Assembly: GCF_947179165.1 (NCBI RefSeq)
Contig: NC_077240.1
Coordinates: forward strand, 45,568,501-45,632,500
Length of the DNA stretch: 64,000 nucleotides
Source: Solanum dulcamara
Lineage: Eukaryota > Streptophyta > Magnoliopsida > Solanales > Solanaceae
Direction of reading: 5' to 3'
Part shown: positions 45,367-57,070 of the stretch, in pieces
Layout of the letters: every line of letters begins with the position of its first letter
Numbering within the stretch: the first letter of the stretch is position 1
The notes under the pieces: generated by a model
The model's database searches: none
What the model was told of the DNA's origin: nothing
What the model saw: the letters and a program-made list of their open reading frames with translations, nothing else
Translations under genes and position numbers: made by a program

Positions 45367-46640
45367 TGGCTAGCTTATCAGTGAAAATGTCATCTAGAAG
45401 AAGGCAAGGAAAAGAACCAGCAGGCCTAGGAAACAGGAAAAGAGATATAGGGGCACCCTCTGTACCACCAACCCCACCCATGCCTTTGGGCCAGTCTCAT
45501 AGATTTGGCATAAAAGCAGTACATCCTATAGGAAAAAACTAGTACAAGTGACACCCCGAGTCTCTCTATCTTTCAGATACGCCAATCAAGGAAGAAAAAT
45601 TGGCAAGACACTACCCCCACATAATAAGGAGGATAGAGGAACTAAATATGAATTTCTTGTTCGGTGATTCAAAGCCATGCAATCTGCACATAGTACGAGA
45701 ATTATACGTGAACTATCAACTCAATCAGCTCACATATTATATCACAGTCAGAGGGGTTGATGTCCCTCTATCTCCCATGGCAGTAAATGAGATATTAGGG
45801 AAGCTAGAGCTACCAACCACCGCCTTAATAGATTTGAACATCCAACTGCCATACAAGGATGTCCGACATACTTTGTGTGGGCCTAGGTCAATGATAAATT
45901 GGGTATGTCACGGTCTGCGTGGCTATCACAGAACATTCCCATATGCGCATTTTAATAAAGAAGCATGTGTATGGGTGATGATTTTTATGCACAGTCAGAT
46001 TCCAGGCCTCCACTATACAAAATTGACACGGAACAGAGTACGCTTGGTCTATTCACTTATGAAAGGGATAGAAGTGAATGTTGTCGCTATGATCAAATCT
46101 ACCATCCGAAAGTACAGAGTTCATAGAGGCAGGGGATTTGCATTCAGAGGCCTCATTATAGAGATATGCTAAAGGACTGGGGTCCCATCAGTACAACATA
46201 ATTATATGGCCCCCTCCCCTCAGATTATTATGATGTCACCAACATAAAGAGGCTAGATTACACTCACGGCCCAATCCTCATTGATCAAGAGTGCGCAAGG
46301 CGCGATGATATGATCACAGCCTATATGCTTGGGTTGGAAATGCTTCGACACTGCACAAGAGGAAGAGTTTAAACTTAAGAGGAACTCCGTGAGGTCGAGA
46401 GACAATACCCTCTAAATGAGCATGCTATGGATGTCCTCGGACTAGGACCTGAGTTTTATAAGCCGACTAAAGATGACATTCCCACAAATGAGGATAGGAG
46501 GAGGACCGTCTCAGACGTGGAGTCAGATCTGGAGATCACAGAATTTGACCCTTTGGCGGTGGAAGATCCGGATGCTAGTGGACAGATGGATGAGTAGACA
46601 GGGAAGTCTACTACCTTGAGTTATGAGGACAGTGCCCAAC
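45367..46640 (+). pseudogene. Athila-type accessory post-pol ORF (putative plant transposon protein domain)
   Basis: It starts around MSSRRRQGKEPAGLGNRK (45387). A stop and shift near 45541 separate it from a 190-codon open frame (45600-46172) with HYPHIIRRIEELNMNFLF, LHIVRELYVNY, ITVRGVDVPLS, DVRHTLCGP, HFNKEACVW and RNRVRLVYSLMKGIEVNV. This pattern I know from the putative plant transposon protein domain (PF20167 by recall) in Athila-like elements. Downstream pieces DRRRTVSDVESDLEITEF and DPLAVEDPDASGQMDE (46495-46595) end it. Function unknown. The domain is the longest open stretch between 29 kb and 61 kb. Confidence 0.7.
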
Positions 46641-48182
46641 TTTAAGTGTGGGGTGGAGTCTATTTAAATTAAACCATAGCTGTTTATTTTTGTTGTTAAA
46701 TTTGATGTTGTGTTTTATTTGGATTGATAATTGTGTTTTTTTATATTGTGATTTATCTAGATTGGTACTTGTTTTTTTTATCAGCACTGATATTGTAGGT
46801 TTATCTTAAATGTTGATGTCATTTAAAACTTTTTATGAATTTGGGTTTCATGACATTTGTTTTCGGTTCTTTGGCCATGGATAGTCCATTTGAACCATAT
46901 AAAAAAATAATTTTTAGATAATTGAAATGTATATAAAGTGTTTTGCTAAACTATCAGATTGCATAAGGTAGCATATGAAAACAGGAAGAAAAGAATTGAC
47001 TAAATTGATACACCTAAGAGTCTGTTGTAGATTTTGAATAATGTTGAATTCATATGACTGTGGTTGAAATTTATGAAGAATTGTTGTTCTGAAATTAAAC
47101 ATGTGTAGTGTGAGTATGGTAAATTATATAATCCTTGGTTTCTTTCAATTACTAGAACTTGCCCTGTGTATATGGTTAGTGAAAATAAAGGGATTTTAGA
47201 ATTAAGGGAAAGGATCTAGGCATTTCTTTGATAACCTCACTTTAAAACCACTATGTACCCATCTTAATGTAAATCCATAGTTATCCCTTTTGAGCCTTTA
47301 ACGTGATTCTTTGGCAGTCTAGTTTGAAGCCTATTCCTAAATGTTTTCTTTGAGACCATAAATTTTGATCCAAAAAGCCAAGCGCTTTGGAAAAGATAAA
47401 GTGGAGAAATAGAAAGTTGAAAACCTTGGGTTACAAAGAATAAAACCATTGATGATGTTGATTGAAATAAAATCTTGTGTAGAAAAGAAAAATTGATGGA
47501 AAGTGAAAAGAACGTCAACTATCTCATAGTTGAAGTTAGTGAAGAAAAGATGAATGCCTCTACATAGATAAATGAAGTGAAAGATTGAGCTAACGGAATA
47601 ACAAAGTGGTAACAATAAGGTTATGAAGTTCTTGAATGGAATTAAAGAATGTAGTGTGTTGAAAGCCCTTGTGAATAAATTAACTATGCATGCCCAGATT
47701 TCTATCTACCCGTCCCTTAGCCTACATTACAACCTGAAAAAGTCCTAAGTGATACCTAAGTCTTAGCTACCTTAATAAAGTTGCTTAATACACTAAGAGA
47801 AAGCCTATGGTTCATCTTGAGCAACTTGTGATTTCATTTGAGAGAGTGAGCGAAATTTTGTCCAAATATCTATGAAACTAACTGTGAGAATATAGGTAAT
47901 TCTTTCTTGGTAAGGGAATATGCTTAATGAAGAAGTGGTAATTTTACATGAATTGTAATTTAACAAACCATCTGAGTTGTTTCATTATAAAGTTAACTAT
48001 CGAGTCTGTGGTGTTGAGTTAGTAGTTGCTTAAAACAGAAATTTAACATGTATATGTAAGATAAAGATAATTATGCAATTAGTATGGTTTGGTGGAATTG
48101 CTTTGTATATCATGTATTTATCATTCTAGGAATATAACTGGGAGTTTGTTCCAGGACTAACAAAGTTATAAGTGTAGGGTGG
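46641..48182 (+). other. Noncoding spacer of element H up to its PPT
   Basis: After a purine phrase (aagtgtggggtggagtc, 46646-46662) there are 1.5 kb without recognisable coding. Short minus frames at 46914-47615 look accidental. The end aagtgtagggtgg just before 48183 is the likely PPT. Confidence 0.55.
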
Positions 48183-48189
48183 TGATCTT

Positions 48190-48207
48190 GGGTACATTTA
48201 TGTACCC
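48190..48207. other. Perfect inverted repeat at the start of LTR-H
   Basis: GGGTACAT-tt-ATGTACCC, seven bases after the terminal TG. A similar hairpin lies at the start of LTR I2 (58691-58707). Confidence 0.6.
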
Positions 48208-48425
48208 AATAGCACATAAAATCCATAATTCGTTAGTCAAAGTGAGAGCAAATTCCTAGAGTTTAGTTCATATTTTATATATTTTATATTGTTACAACCA
48301 ACAAGCATGATTAGATACTTTCAAGGTTAATTGAGTAAAACTGGACATTCAAAGCATGATTGGATTGAAAGTGGAACTCAAAAGAGAGGTTGGGAGCAAA
48401 AGGTGAAGAAAATACAACAAAGCAT

Positions 48426-48600
48426 GTCCGCATCGCGCACTTGGACCTTGAGATTTAATTCCAAGTTGTACAGTTGATTCATCGAGACAGTAAGGTCCAC
48501 GACAGGTCTGCATCGCGGACATGGTTTTGTATAGAGCAATTTTTGGCCAACACAAGAAATAAAAAATTACACTGAATTGAAGCAAGTCCGAATTGCGGAC
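48426..48600. repeat. Cluster of GTCCG...CGGAC words in LTR-H
   Basis: GTCCGCATCGCGCAC (48426-48440), GTCTGCATCGCGGAC (48506-48520) and GTCCGAATTGCGGAC (48586-48600): three inverted words spaced exactly 80 bp apart from start to start. They lie just upstream of the TATA box. Confidence 0.6.
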
Positions 48601-48636
48601 TTCAGTTCGTCTACATTAATTCTGCTTTTTTGTTGC

Positions 48637-48650
48637 TATAAATAGCACAT
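48637..48650 (+). promoter_or_regulatory. TATA box of LTR-H
   Basis: gctataaatagcac, a strong plant TATA consensus, in U3 of the Athila-like LTR. Transcription would start about 30 bp downstream, near 48675 (inferred). Confidence 0.6.
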
Positions 48651-49330
48651 TTACATATTTTATTAAAAAATAGATCAGATTATCAGGAGAAAAATTGAAG
48701 AAGACGAAGAAAGTATTTTTGATGATATTTTCTTCTTTCCTTTCATTTTGAATTCAATTTTGATGTCTTTAATGATTTATGTAAATATATTATACACTAT
48801 GAGTGGCTAATTACTCTTGTTGTTAGGTTGTAGCCATAAGATCAAGGTTTAAATCTTGCTTGCTTTGGTTGAAAATGAGTTTTTGTATGTGATTACTCTT
48901 ATGTTCTTGTTTTGATTGTTTTAATGCTTAATCACCATTAGAACAAATTTGTTGTCCACCGAGAACTTGGAAGACGAAAAAGGGATACAACACTAGAATA
49001 TAAGTAGCATGTTTATCCTAGAATTGTCTAGAATAATTTGTATATAGAATGGATGTGACACATATCTATACACTTTGTTTGATTACTAAACAGGATGATA
49101 GTATTAATGCATTTTTCTTGGTTCATGCTTATCCCCGCTCAACGATGTAGTTAGGTTGTCAACAAGAGTAGCCAATTAGAGGTTGGAGGACCATAATTGT
49201 AATATCAACCCTATAAATTAGTAATAGAAAACCCATTGGATGCAAAAATAAAGGATATAAGCTGGAAATCTATATAGGCTACAACCTGGGGACTCTTCTT
49301 TAAATTGATAAATTTTCTCTAATGCCGTTA

Positions 49331-50850
49331 AATCAAGTTCTCATATCATTTTTGGTATAATTATTTTGTAGATATTAATGAACTCAACTCTTTGAAACAC
49401 ACATGAATAATTTGATTCATTGGAAAGCTGATTATGCCTAATTTCATGTCCTTGTGGGTTTGATATCCGACTCTTAAAAAGGGTCACTATATTACTTTTG
49501 AGACCACGTACACTTTCTTGTGCATTTGGATGCAACACTTTCCTCTCCAATGATACTTCAAGTCACCAAAATATATTCAAATATAGACTCACAATCATAT
49601 TTTGAAGATATTATCACCAAAATCAAGGAATTTGGGTGAAAAGGGTAAAATGGTCAAAAATTCCATATCACTCGAAATCTGATTATTTTCAGATGAAAAT
49701 ATTCCTCAAGAAATCAGAAATCTAATGGTGAAAATCATATAAAAATGGGGTTAAAATGGATTCACAAACCCAATGTTTGATAGAATTTTGAATTAGGCAA
49801 AACCCCCCAAAACCTCCAATTTGAAATCCAATTTTTGAAGTTAAAATCACGAATTAATCAATGGGAATCAAAGATATAAGTTGAAAATGACTTACATAAT
49901 AGTTTTCCATGAAAAATTTCTTTGAAAATATCCTATACCGGTCTTAAAATGTTAAAAAATACAGGGAATTTACCCAATTTCCATCTTTTGGTAAACACAC
50001 TGTTCAGGTCAACTTATCCCTTCGCGATCATGACTCACTTACGTTGCGAAAGTAAAGCCCAGGACCTCGCTTTATTGCGATCATAGCCAAGACCTGGTGA
50101 TTGTTAATGTCAAAATAAAGGTGCATCGCGATCACGGCAGGGCTCCTTCACGAACGCGAAGAACAATGGGAGGCACCAGTTGACAGCAATAAGTTCATAA
50201 GGCTGTCTCCAAATGGATCATCGGGATTCGATAAAAACCCCATGAACACAAACCAGATATGGAAACCTACTAAATTCGACGTTCCATACAAATGGAATCA
50301 TTGAAATTTGAATTTGAGGCCTCTTTGACCCGAAATCTGATAAGTCGCAACTAAACTAGTTTTGGTACTTGAAATACTCAAAATACCCTCGGGACCTCTT
50401 AAGATTATAAAGAAGTCATTTCTAAAATTAGAATCACCTCCCAAAATCATTGGAACTATCAAAAATCCGATTCGAGCACCCGAGCCTAAAATATTGACCA
50501 AAGTCAAGCTTGTATCAAATTTTAACTCAATTTTTAATTTCGGACCTAAATTCTACGTTTTAACTCGAAATCTAATTTTGACAACTCTCCTAGTCCATTA
50601 TTCACATTTTAGAACTGATGGAATTGATAGAATTCCATTTCGATCCTCAAAACTCCATTTGACTCTGAAACTCAAAATTCAACAATCTAATCCTTTAAAA
50701 CCCATTTCTCAAGCAAAACCTTAGCTTTTCACAAGATTTCCAAAAACTAACTTATAGACCCAATGAAAAAGTGACTCGGGGAAGCTAACTGGGAGGGGTA
50801 AAATGGTAATTTTATCAGGCATAACAAAAATGACCCTCAAGATCATTACA
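49331..50850 (-). repeat. 3' LTR of element D2, truncated
   Basis: Starts on minus with TGTAATGATCTTGAGGGTC at 50850 and parallels the 5' LTR (for example 49800-49910 with 56080-56160, and the word cluster 50020-50165 with 56270-56400). The left end runs into LTR-H near 49330, so about 1.2 kb of the LTR is missing. Confidence 0.7.
50020..50165. repeat. Cluster of TCGCGAT/TTGCGAAAG words in the D2 3' LTR
   Basis: ttcgcgatcatg, gttgcgaaagtaaag, ctcgctttattgcgatcat, catcgcgatcacgg and cttcacgaacgcgaag lie within 145 bp. The cluster is about 690-830 bases from the LTR start. Confidence 0.6.
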
Positions 50851-52020
50851 CTTTGCGACTCAGGGCATCCGCTACCACAATAGCTTTGCCCTGATGGTAA
50901 AGAATAGTGATGTCATAATATTTCAATAGATCCAACCACCTACGCTACCTCATGTTCAGATTTGACTGAGAAAAGATATACTTAAGTCTATAATAGTCAA
51001 TAAAGACCTCATAGTGCACACCATAGAAATAATGCCTCCACAACTTCAGAATAAACACCACCACCGCCAACTCCAAGTCATGGGTAGGATACTTCTTCTC
51101 ATGTACCTTCAACTATCGAGAAGTATAAGCTATAACTCTACACGTTTGCATCAATACACTAACCAAGCAGAGTCCTGAAGCATCAAAAAATACAATGAAG
51201 GCCATTTCCTCCTCGGGGAAGGGTAGAATAGGTGTTGAAGTCAATAACTCCTTGGGCTTTTGAAATCTCACCTCACACTTATCAGTCCACTGAAATGCCA
51301 TGGTCTTTTGAGTTAGCCTAGTTAATGGGGCTGCAATAGAGGAGAAGCCCTGAATAATCCAACAATAATAGTCTGCTATCCCAATAAAACTCCAAATCTA
51401 AGTAGCTGAAGTAGGCCTAACCCAATCATGGAATGCTGCAACCTTGGACAGATTGACCATAATATCATGCTTGGTCACCACATACCTAAGAATGCCACGG
51501 GCTCAGGCCAAAATGCATATTTGGAGAATTTTGCACACAACTTCTCCTTTCTCAATATCTGAAAGACGGTCCTTAAGTGACTAACATGGTCTGCCTCATT
51601 TTTGGAATAAACAAAGATATCATCAATAAACACAATAAAAAATAAGTCCAAATAAGGAAGGAATACCTGATTCATCAACTCTATAAAAGTAGATGGGGCA
51701 TTAGTCAACCCGAAGGACATAACCACAAACTCATAATGCCCATATGGAGTCCTAAATGTAGTCTTCAGGATATCAGATTTGCAAAATCTCAACTGATGAT
51801 AACTCGATCTCAAATCAGTTTTAAAGAATACTGATGCACCCTATAACTGGTCAAATAAGTCATCAATATGAGGAAGAGGATACTTGTTCTTGATGGTGAA
51901 TTTGTTCAATTATCGTTAGTCTATAAACATCCTCATAGTACCATCCTTCTTCTTAACAAATAAGACCAGTGCAGCCCATGATCATACACTAGGTCGAATA
52001 AACATCTCTTCAACAAATCT
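50851..52020 (-). pseudogene. RT and RNase H of element D2
   Basis: Reading leftward: RT with [47 protein letters not shown] and the intact catalytic block [10 protein letters not shown] (all in the 112-codon frame 51475-51813); the connection region; then RNase H with FIVFFDASG and VIAYTSR (51113-51301) and the end motif VVADALSRK directly against the LTR at 50850. Several stops near 51320-51470 and 51900-51960 break it. The loss of everything after RNase H is the notable defect. Confidence 0.85.
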
Positions 52021-52640
52021 TCAGATTATTCCTTCAACACCGCCAGAGCCATCCGATAAGGAGATATAGAGATGGGATTGGTTCCCGACTCTAAATCAAT
52101 TATAAAATCGATATCACAGTTAGGAGGAAAACCTAAGAAACACATCCATGAACTCTCTCACCACCCTCGTAAACTCTAAAAGAGATGACTTCTTAGTGAG
52201 ATCACGTACATGAGCCAAATAAGATAAAGAACCCTTATCCATCAAACGACGAGCATGAATATAAGATATCACCCTCTTAGGATACAAACTTGGATTACCC
52301 TTCCACACCAAGCTACGCAAACTAAGATAATTAAGGTCATGGTCTTTGCATAACAATCTAGTATAGAATGATAGGGAGATAACCAGTACATACCCAATAT
52401 CACATCAAAATCAAGTATGTCTAATAAAATCTAGTCTACATGGGTGTCTCTACCAGAAAATATCACCAAACCTCCCCGATATACCAGATCCACCACTAAG
52501 GAATCACCTACCAGGGTAGAAACAATAATAGACATAGTAAGAGACTCATACACATAATTACTTCCCATATGAAAATAGGTCTACACATAAGAATAGGTAG
52601 ACCTTAGATCAAATAACATGGACACAGGATATTGGCAAAC
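52021..52640 (-). pseudogene. Protease and linker of element D2
   Basis: Protease: MLFDLRSTYSYV near 52590-52625 (the DxG glycine is replaced), then DILDFDVILGMYWL near 52375-52415 and LDCYAKTMTLI. The linker at 52120-52356 contains ISYIHARRLMDKGSLSYLAHV and LEFTRVVREFMDVFL, typical of the PR-RT linker in this clade. Stops lie between the pieces. Confidence 0.75.
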
Positions 52641-54168
52641 CAGAATAATACTTGTAATAACTGTATTAAAGGCCTCAACCTCAAATCTACCTAGTCTAGG
52701 GTATAGCATAGCATAGCTAACAGTCATCTCTAGACTGCGAACCACCACGAGTGCCACCTCTAGATCCACTCTTAGAACCCTTGGTGCCACCTCTAGTGCA
52801 ATGTGAAGTACCTCGCACAGCTGAAGTAGGAGTAGAATGAATAGATAGTGTCCCGGGCCATCTAGTTGAAGGAGCACATATGGGGAAATCTTGGGCCTTA
52901 TGTCCAAAATCATCACACACAAAGAAGCCTCGAGGTCCTGAACTCCGTTAAGGAAACAAAAAGTGGCGACACGTCCACTAGAGCCCAAAAAATAACTAAA
53001 ATAAGTCTGACCTAATCTGGCTCCACTTGTACTATCTATGCCCTAAATGGCCGCCTAAACAAGTTTGCCTTGATAACCATGGGTGCCAGAACTCAAATAC
53101 TCTCTGCCTCTAGAGGAATGACAATCGAACTGACCTTGTCGACGAAACCTCTTAGCCCCACCCTGTCTAGCATATTGAATTCTCTCTATCATCCTTGCAT
53201 GGTTAATAATACTCTAAATGGTACCACCATATAGAACAAGACAGGTTGTATCCTCCTAAAGATAATCAGTGAATCCCTTCACCAGCTTGTGAATATGCTC
53301 AAACTCAGTAGGAATACTCGACATAGCATACTGAGACAGCTCATGAAAGTGAACCTCCTAATAAGTTACGGATAGGGAGCCCTGCTCCAGTCTGTCAAAC
53401 GCATCCATGCGTTGATCATGGAGGCTTTAAGGCACAAACCTCTTAAGAAATACCTTTGAAAACTGCTCTCAACTCTTATTAGGGGAATCAACAGGCTTAG
53501 GAGCAATAACCAATCTCCACCACTTCTTTGCCACCACTGTAAACTGATATCAAGTGTAAGCTACTGTATTTAACTCTAGAATACTAGGTTAAACAACCTG
53601 TCCTGACACTCAGTCAGAAAGTCATAGGCCTTCTCTCCAGCTGCACCATCAAATATGAGAGGTGCAAATCGAACAAACCTCTCAAAGCTCTTTTTCTCAA
53701 CTACTGCCATAGCAGTACTATTAGAAACTAGTGGACCTACAAATCTCGAAGGTACAATATAAGGCACAAAAGAAGAACCTAGAGTGTGAAATCCAAAACT
53801 AAGCCCCTGAACTGACGGTGTAGCACCAACTATGATAGGAGAGGCTGAAGTACCTAGAAGTACACCAGGAGTCGGAGCATCTTCCAATCTATCCAAAAGA
53901 CTTAATAGTAACTCCTGAAGCATCGGAGCACTATCAGGAACTACAAGAGGCTGGGCTAGCCTCTCTTCCTCATTCTGCTACTCATAATCATCTCATGCTC
54001 ATACACAAGCTTAGGTGATGGCTCTCTAGCTCTGCCACGAGCAGGTGCCGCTCCCTTTGCTCTACCTCATCCCCTGACTCAGCTATGTCCTCTACCTAAC
54101 CCATAAACTAGAGCTCGGGCAGCAGGTGCAACCTCACTCTCGGTGACTCAGGCTCTAGTCCTCACCAT
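52641..54168 (-). pseudogene. gag of element D2
   Basis: The start is the ATG at 54168 (MVRTRA, then a stop). An Arg/Gly/Ala-rich N-terminus follows. The 115-codon frame 53576-53923 holds KKSFERFVRFAPLIFDGAAG and EKAYDFLTECQDRLFN, the gag core. Near 53430-53530 text like KKWWRLVIAPKPVD follows, and a zinc-knuckle remnant CDDFGHKAQDFP lies near 52885-52920 with a Gly/Ser/Arg-rich tail (TRGGTKGSKSGSRGG). Stops and shifts throughout. Confidence 0.8.
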
Positions 54169-54349
54169 TAACATAGAAGGAATAGACTAGAGGTATACTA
54201 CAGTTGAAATAAATAACTTACACAAAAGGAATCAAAAAAAGGAATTTCTCCTAATAAGTATCTTGTAGCCTCTCAAAGATAAGTATGGATGTTTACATAC
54301 CGATCCACGAGACACTCTGCTATTTAACTTTGAGATCGGTAAACCTAGT

Positions 54350-54362
54350 GCTCTGATGCCAA
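54350..54362 (-). other. PBS of element D2
   Basis: Minus TTGGCATCAGAGC, one change from TTGGTATCAGAGC, between the gag leader and the 5' LTR end near 54367. Confidence 0.8.
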
Positions 54363-55574
54363 TTTTTCACGACTCAAAAATAGAGGTCATGATGGCACAC
54401 ATCCTAAATCCTATCCCGATAAGTGAGCCTAAAATTAAATCTTAAGAGACTTCCAAAGGGGAGTCAAGCCACAAATAAACATAATAAAAATAACAACAAT
54501 AAAATTATCTCAAAATCTGGTGTCATAAATTTAAGAGAATCTACTACAAGTTTGAGTCTCAATATACAATATAAGTCTCCGAACAAAAAAGAAAGACTGG
54601 AAATGTAAGATGGAACTAGAGGCAATTCGGATTCCAAGATCTCACCACTAATATGATGATGGTATATCCGCTTGAAATCAATTGTTGCACTAGATACCCT
54701 AGCTAGAGTTTGCATCAAAAGGGACACAGATGTAGGGGTGAGTACAATCCATATGTACTAAGTAGGTTTAATCAACTGAGTATATGAAATTAATCAAACC
54801 TATAAAATAAACTAAGGAACACTTCTACCTGCACACAAAAAAGTCCTATTTCGTCTATGATGTCGCTAATTTATATAGAATGGCATAATTAAAGTAAACA
54901 CATAAGTACGGTAAATTATCACAGTTAATCATATAGGTCAATTATCACAGATATCAATGCAATGCAATATAGTGATATAATGATATGATTGTATGGTCGA
55001 ATCAAGATTGTCGCACAACCTGTTGTATACACCTGCCGAGATGTGATACCAACTAGGACCCATGGGGGTCTCGCAGATCATATACCTCATCACAATATCA
55101 ATGTATCAACTACCTCACCACTCATCTAATATCCAAGGACTCATGATACCAATATCTCATCCGCTTTCCACCAAACTCGGGGTCAAGGATATAAAAAGGT
55201 GTTACATTTTCTTTCTCAAAGAAATTTCCATAGTTTTAAACTTCCCAATGATCAATGATATGATAGGTGAGGATGAATGCATTCACAACATATAAGGTAT
55301 GGAGGCAATATTCAACTCAATATGTAATACAATGTTCAAAATTCTCAAAACTTAACCTAAACATGATATTCACCCTCAATAGACAGTAATGGGAAGGAAA
55401 TACCTCAAATTAATTGTTCACCCTTTTTTTTGAAAATGTTTAAGTACTCAGGTATGCTTAAAACCCCCCCAACTTAACCACTCAAGTGGGAATTACAAGT
55501 CAAATAGTCTCCTTATGCCTCTCTTATAGGCAAATCATGAATCGCATATTCTCAAAGTAGATAAGATGGCAAAT

Positions 55575-55660
55575 AAGGCCTCCACACGGACTATATAGCA
55601 CAAATAAGCCCTCACACAGGAATTGCAATATAATTAAGTCCCCACACGGGCATATCAAAG
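55575..55660. repeat. Short repeat array in LTR-D2
   Basis: Three diverged units around aagtccccacacggg, the counterpart of 15345-15460 in LTR-D1. Confidence 0.55.
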
Positions 55661-56269
55661 TAAATTAACTATACCAAATTCCACTACAACCCTATCCCAA
55701 AGTCTACAACATAAAATTGACTAATTACCTCAACTCAACCCCAAGAAAGATAGCCAAACCTACCTCAATTGCCCAAACTGCACTTGAATGCTCTACCGGA
55801 TGAACAATCCTTGAATTCAATGCTTGAAATGACAACCCACTATCAAGAATAAAACATACTCAACATAAGGATTTAAATGACACTCATATTGATAGGTTTA
55901 GAAATCGGGGATAAATTATCCAAAAATCAATTAATTTTGAGAAGGGTTGAATTTGAAAATGTCTTGTAAAATCACATTCTACTAGTAATAAAAAAATCAT
56001 AATTAAAAAACCCATAAAAATAGAGTAAAAATCTAGTTATAAATCACCATTTAAAGTTTCAAGAAGAACACCCCAAATTTTGATGTCAAAACCCTGAATC
56101 TAAACATGAAATCACAAAATAACTGATGGAAATTTCAAGTTTTAGGTTGAAAATCACTTACCAATAGAATTTCCTCAAAACTCCCCTTCAAAAATCGCCC
56201 CTCAAATATCTAGAGATTCAAAAATGAAATAATAGCCCAAAATCCCTTCTAAGGACGCCCAGGTGTTGT

Positions 56270-56400
56270 GATCGCAGACACCGGGTCACTATCGCGATAG
56301 TCGCGAAAGCGACCCCCAAAAATGTATCGCCTTCACGAAAGTGATGGATTTTGCTAAAGCAGAGTATTGCGAAAGCGACAGCTTATCGCGATTGCAAAGG
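56270..56400. repeat. Cluster of TCGCGAAAGCGA words in the D2 5' LTR
   Basis: CTATCGCGATAG (56289-56300), TCGCGAAAGCGA (56301-56312), atcgccttcacgaaagtgat (56326-56345), ttgctaaagcag, attgcgaaagcgac and ttatcgcgattgcaaag up to 56399. The cluster is about 670-800 bases from the LTR start, as in the other D2 LTR. Confidence 0.6.
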
Positions 56401-57070
56401 CACCAGAACACAGACATGTCCAAATTTTCACCAAGTCTCAAAGTCTCTAAAATACCTCTCGGGATTAGTTTGGAATTCTGTACCAAAAATCCATATATGA
56501 ACTCCTACTAAATTTGACATTCATGACTTACTGGAACCATCAGAATTTGAATTCGAGATCTCCTCGACCTGAAACCTGATAAGTCACAACTAAACTAACT
56601 TTGAAACTCAAAAAGGCTAAAACAAGCTCGGGACCTCCAAAAAATATAACAAAACCTCTTTTAGGACTAAATATCCTCCTGAAACCAACAAAATCATCAA
56701 AAATCCAATTCGATTCTAGAATATCAAATTGTTGAACAAAGTCAAACTTAGTTCATTTAAAACCATAGTTATCTCAATTTAATGATACAACTCCAAATAT
56801 AAAAATGAAGACACTCGTAGATCAATTTCCACATTCCAAAGCTGATAAAATTGATGGAATCTCATTCTGATATACGTAGCTTCAGTTGGTATCGAAACCC
56901 ACTTGTTAGCAACTTAACTCTTTAAAACTCAAAACTTGCCCTATTCACAAACTATTAACACTTTAAGAAGTTAAACTACACAAACTGATAAATAACACTC
57001 AAGGCACTAATGAAAGAGGTAATATGGTAATTTCTCAAGAATTTCCAATAATGGCCCTCACGGTTCAAAT

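Larger units (their letters stand above)
40486..49330 (+). mobile_element. Athila-like Ty3/gypsy element H (5' LTR missing, integrase core deleted)
   Basis: The layout is PBS (40493-40510), gag, protease, RT, RNase H, the zinc-binding start of integrase, an accessory post-pol ORF, a long spacer, and a 3' LTR from 48183 truncated near 49330. The PBS TGGCGCCATTGCTGGGGA and the motifs DLGASINLMP and YNPNWRNHPNF are those of Athila-type elements. The left end abuts G's protease near 40485 with no LTR. The right end abuts the truncated D2 LTR. Confidence 0.8.
48183..49330 (+). repeat. 3' LTR of element H, truncated
   Basis: It starts TGATCTTGGGTACATTTATG after the PPT-like purines. A TATA box, gctataaatagcac, lies near 48637-48650, with the ttgttgttaggttgtagcc segment near 48817 and the gaaaacccattggatgcaaaaat phrase near 49228 downstream. 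Three GTCCG-CGGAC words lie in U3. The right limit is where text resembling LTR-D2 begins and is uncertain by tens of bases. No 5' partner exists for comparison. Confidence 0.65.
49331..57070 (-). mobile_element. Ty3/gypsy Tekay-type element D2 (integrase lost)
   Basis: On the minus strand: 5' LTR (57070 to 54367), PBS (54350-54362), gag, protease, RT, RNase H, then at once the 3' LTR start at 50850, running left to about 49330 where it is cut. Both LTRs carry tcgcgaaagcga-type words at matching places. The integrase and PPT are missing. It is related to D1 (364-1280, 13212-16585) and to the LTR piece at 23026-23976. Confidence 0.85.
54367..57070 (-). repeat. 5' LTR of element D2
   Basis: About 2.7 kb. 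It ends on minus with ...GAGTCGTGA near the PBS, and its start near 57070 has lost a clear TG. It carries ccccacacggg-type repeats (55575-55660) and the tcgcgaaagcga cluster (56270-56400). Contains only chance frames. Confidence 0.75.
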
